DNA of 7,120 nt, taken from the NCBI GenBank assembly GCA_034434335.1, contig DAOTZS010000006.1, forward strand, positions 1 to 7,120, written 5' to 3'. The stretch's first letter is position 1; every line of letters starts with the position of its first letter. Shown in pieces: positions 5,860 to 7,120 of this stretch. The stretch is from DAOTZS01 sp034434335 (GTDB lineage Bacteria > Chloroflexota > Anaerolineae > CG2-30-64-16). A program made the translations under genes and the position numbers. Under the pieces are notes generated by a model. That model made no database searches and was not told the origin of the DNA. It saw nothing but the letters and a program-made list of their open reading frames with translations.

Positions 5860-5868
5860 ATTATAGCA
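5860..5868 (-). promoter_or_regulatory. Extended -10 promoter of the brnT operon
   Basis: TGCTATAAT on the minus strand (5860-5868) is a perfect extended -10 (TGn followed by TATAAT). A TTGACT at 5876-5881 is only 10 bases away, too close to act as its -35, so recognition would rely on the extended -10. The predicted start near 5853 gives a short leader to the GTG at 5828. This suggests brnT has a promoter separate from the parD-like/ygiT-like pair upstream. Confidence 0.65.
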
Positions 5869-5945
5869 GCGATCCAGTCAATTGAGGCAGTCTCCCAGGT
5901 CTTCGTACGCTTCGAGGTGGAGCTCTTTGGTGCTTTTCTCTGCCT

Positions 5946-6263
5946 TCAAGGTGCCCAAACGCGAATGGTTCGCTCGGGCCTGGTTTTGCTGAGCACGATC
6001 CTCTCCATTGTCTTCACTGTCTCCACGGTGAAGTAAGCCTCTCCGCATTGCACACATACACCGGCCGGTACATCCTCAAAGATGAACAGTTGACCATTCC
6101 AATGATATGTATGCCGAATGTATTTGGGGACAACCTCACCGCGACAAAATGAACAGGGAGCATATGCGTGGTTCATTTCTTTTGAGCAGTACGCTTCCTC
6201 AATGTCTGACACCAATAGACCGTCGTTCTCACGTTCACACGCAACAGCATCCAGAGCGATCAT
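5946..6263 (-). CDS. YgiT/MqsA-type zinc-finger protein
   Basis: This 105-residue protein carries the YgiT-type signature: C37-x2-C40 (PCSFCRG) and C70-x2-C73 (GVCVQCGEAYF) with FEDVPAGVC between them, as in the zinc-binding N-terminal half of MqsA antitoxins. The DNA-binding helix-turn-helix half of MqsA is absent, as in the short YgiT-type proteins of about 75 residues. The ATG at 6263 overlaps the stop of the ParD-like gene (ATGA) and has GAGGA close upstream, so it is the chosen start. It adds about 29 residues before M30, where the typical short family member would begin, but that ATG (6176) lacks a good ribosome site. The extra N-terminus begins MIALDA, reminiscent of PIN-domain starts, but shows no PIN catalytic acids. 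It is likely an antitoxin or zinc-dependent regulator; no cognate toxin is adjacent. Confidence 0.75.
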   Translation of the reverse strand: MIALDAVACERENDGLLVSDIEEAYCSKEMNHAYAPCSFCRGEVVPKYIRHTYHWNGQLFIFEDVPAGVCVQCGEAYFTVETVKTMERIVLSKTRPERTIRVWAP

Positions 6264-6496
6264 GTTTCCTCTTCGTGGGAGGCAACAACGGCCTGGGTAA
6301 GGTCAGCCTGCCAGCCGATCAATTTGCGGCGGATGGCCAGAATCTGAGCCACAGCCTGTGCGGCCCTTTCCCGCTGTATCAGGAGCCTGGCGGCTTCGTT
6401 CATAGCTTCCGACAAGTCACGATATCGTCCCTTTTGCATCAGCAATTCCAGCTCACCAGCAATCTCTGGTGAGGGGATAAAGGTAATAGTTTCCAT
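6260..6496 (-). CDS. ParD-like ribbon-helix-helix antitoxin
   Basis: The 78 residues begin METITFIPSPEIAGELELLM. They continue with a KGRYRDLSEAMNEAARLLIQ segment (residues 22-41) typical of ParD-type RHH antitoxins, where a short beta strand and a G-x-Y-x-x-x-SE turn precede the second helix. The rest is a long charged helix (RERAAQAVAQILAIRRKLIG) of the kind that wraps a toxin. The ATG at 6496 is chosen because AAGGAG (6504-6509) lies 7 bases upstream; an in-frame ATG at 6550 has no ribosome site. The gene begins 58 bases after the HEAT gene's stop and overlaps the YgiT-type gene by four bases, implying translational coupling. ParD normally pairs with a ParE or PIN toxin, and none is present. 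DNA binding and autoregulation are inferred from the family. Resemblance is moderate, so another RHH family is possible. Confidence 0.65.
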   Translation of the reverse strand: METITFIPSPEIAGELELLMQKGRYRDLSEAMNEAARLLIQRERAAQAVAQILAIRRKLIGWQADLTQAVVASHEEET

Positions 6497-6554
6497 ACAT
6501 CTTCTCCTTGATCTGGTTGGAGGGCAATGGGGGCGTTGAAGTTCAGTCATGGGC

Positions 6555-7120
6555 TTATCCCGTCAGCCACTCCAGCGCCTTCCTGGCTGCCTGGCGCACC
6601 CTCTTCGGCGTCCCTGGCTCCTCTGCCAGCGCCTGCAGCCCGGCCAGCACCTGTGGCGTGGCCCGCCCCAGCTCACCCAGGGCCTCCACTGCCCAGTACC
6701 GCACCCACTCATCCACCTTCCCGTCCCGGGCCAGGGCCAGGAGGATCTCCGCCGCCTCCTCCCCACGCCCCAGCTTCCCCAGGGCCTCCGCTGCCTCCTC
6801 CCGCACCCCGGCTTCCACCTTTCCGTCCCGGGCCAGGGCCAGCAGGCCGGCCGCGGCATAGTCATCGCCGGCCAGCCGCCCCAGGGCGTTGAGGGCATCC
6901 CCCGCCCCGTCCCGGGCCAGGGCCAGGAGGATCTCCGCCGCCTCCTCCACACGCCCCAGCCGGCCCAGGGCCTCTGCTGCCTGCACCCGCACCCGGGCCT
7001 CCACCGCCCCGTCCCGGGCCAGGGCCAGGAGGATCTCCGCCGCCTCCTCCCCACGCCCCAGCTTCCCCAAGGCCTCCGCTGCCTGCTCCCGCACCCAGGC
7101 CTCCACCTTCCCGTCCCGGG
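6555..7120 (-). CDS. HEAT-repeat protein, C-terminal part (N-terminus off window)
   Basis: The frame is open to the right edge, and residues RDGKVEAWVRE continue past the internal GTG at 7106, so this is the last 188 or so residues of a longer protein. It consists of HEAT/PBS-lyase-like helical pairs of the form VRxQAAEALGKLGRGEEAAE followed by ILLALARDG. The CCGTCCCGGG block at the unit boundaries starts at 6721, 6823, 6907, 7009 and 7111. Spacings are therefore 102, 84, 102 and 102 bases, that is 34-residue units and one shortened 28-residue unit. The final segment (VLAGLQALAEEPGTPKRVRQ) departs from the consensus and ends in ALEWLTG. HEAT solenoids bind proteins. In Chloroflexota and cyanobacteria such tails often follow NACHT or other STAND NTPase domains, but the upstream domain is not visible, so a defence or signalling role is only a possibility. 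Confidence 0.85.
   Translation of the reverse strand, partial: RDGKVEAWVREQAAEALGKLGRGEEAAEILLALARDGAVEARVRVQAAEALGRLGRVEEAAEILLALARDGAGDALNALGRLAGDDYAAAGLLALARDGKVEAGVREEAAEALGKLGRGEEAAEILLALARDGKVDEWVRYWAVEALGELGRATPQVLAGLQALAEEPGTPKRVRQAARKALEWLTG

Noticed and set aside
5876..5881. TTGACT as a -35 box for the brnT promoter
   Set aside because: It is only 10 bases from the TATAAT, far too close; the extended -10 explains the promoter better.
6527..6892. Proline-rich plus-strand open frame opposite the HEAT gene
   Set aside because: It is the antisense of GC-rich HEAT repeats, and its repetitive Pro/Ala/Ser content is an artefact of them.
6721..7120. Regular DNA repeats as a CRISPR array
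   Set aside because: The units are in-frame multiples of a codon, continuous without spacers, and encode HEAT helices.

Overview
The window looks like a stretch of a high-GC bacterial chromosome. Its style fits Chloroflexota (Anaerolineae-like), but no rRNA or universal marker is present. That assignment is an inference from three things: a membrane-anchored coiled-coil protein with an acidic Ala/Glu/Pro tail, a large HEAT-repeat protein with near-identical DNA repeats, and many small toxin-antitoxin-type genes.

Left part (1-2010). A truncated minus-strand gene encodes a membrane/coiled-coil protein. Its promoter and a mandelate-racemase/muconate-lactonizing-type gene on the plus strand diverge from an intergenic region of about 450 bases. 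This region carries a cluster of GC-rich hairpins (about 628-739), then a textbook TTGACA-17-TAGTAT promoter. The plus-strand enzyme keeps every residue expected of a dipeptide (L-Ala-D/L-Glu type) epimerase, including the C-terminal DxD.

Central part (2035-4620). A two-gene minus-strand operon encodes a molybdopterin-binding large subunit of the xanthine dehydrogenase/aldehyde oxidase family, followed after 24 bases by a MoaD/ThiS-like small protein ending in Gly-Gly. No FeS or FAD subunit lies in the window, so the large subunit either borrows partners encoded elsewhere or works in a reduced complex.

Right part (4621-7120). This is an accessory block, all on the minus strand. In transcription order it holds: the C-terminal part of a HEAT-repeat protein (running off the window edge), a ParD-like ribbon-helix-helix antitoxin, a YgiT/MqsA-type zinc-finger protein overlapping it by ATGA, a BrnT-type toxin with its own extended -10 promoter, an antitoxin-like protein whose CopG/BrnA-like N-terminus is joined to a zinc-ribbon-like segment, and an unrecognised 49-residue protein. 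Beyond these lies a decayed copy of the same HEAT C-terminus, about 82% identical by eye to the intact one over 80 bases. The toxin-antitoxin block is therefore bracketed by an intact and a dead HEAT tail in the same orientation. That suggests an ancestral tandem HEAT locus into which small accessory genes accumulated, or which was partly deleted.

The most interesting signals are the toxin-antitoxin block with its zinc-ribbon antitoxin and missing second toxin, the HEAT relic that brackets it, the orphan molybdenum-enzyme/MoaD pair, and several strong palindromes outside or at the ends of genes.
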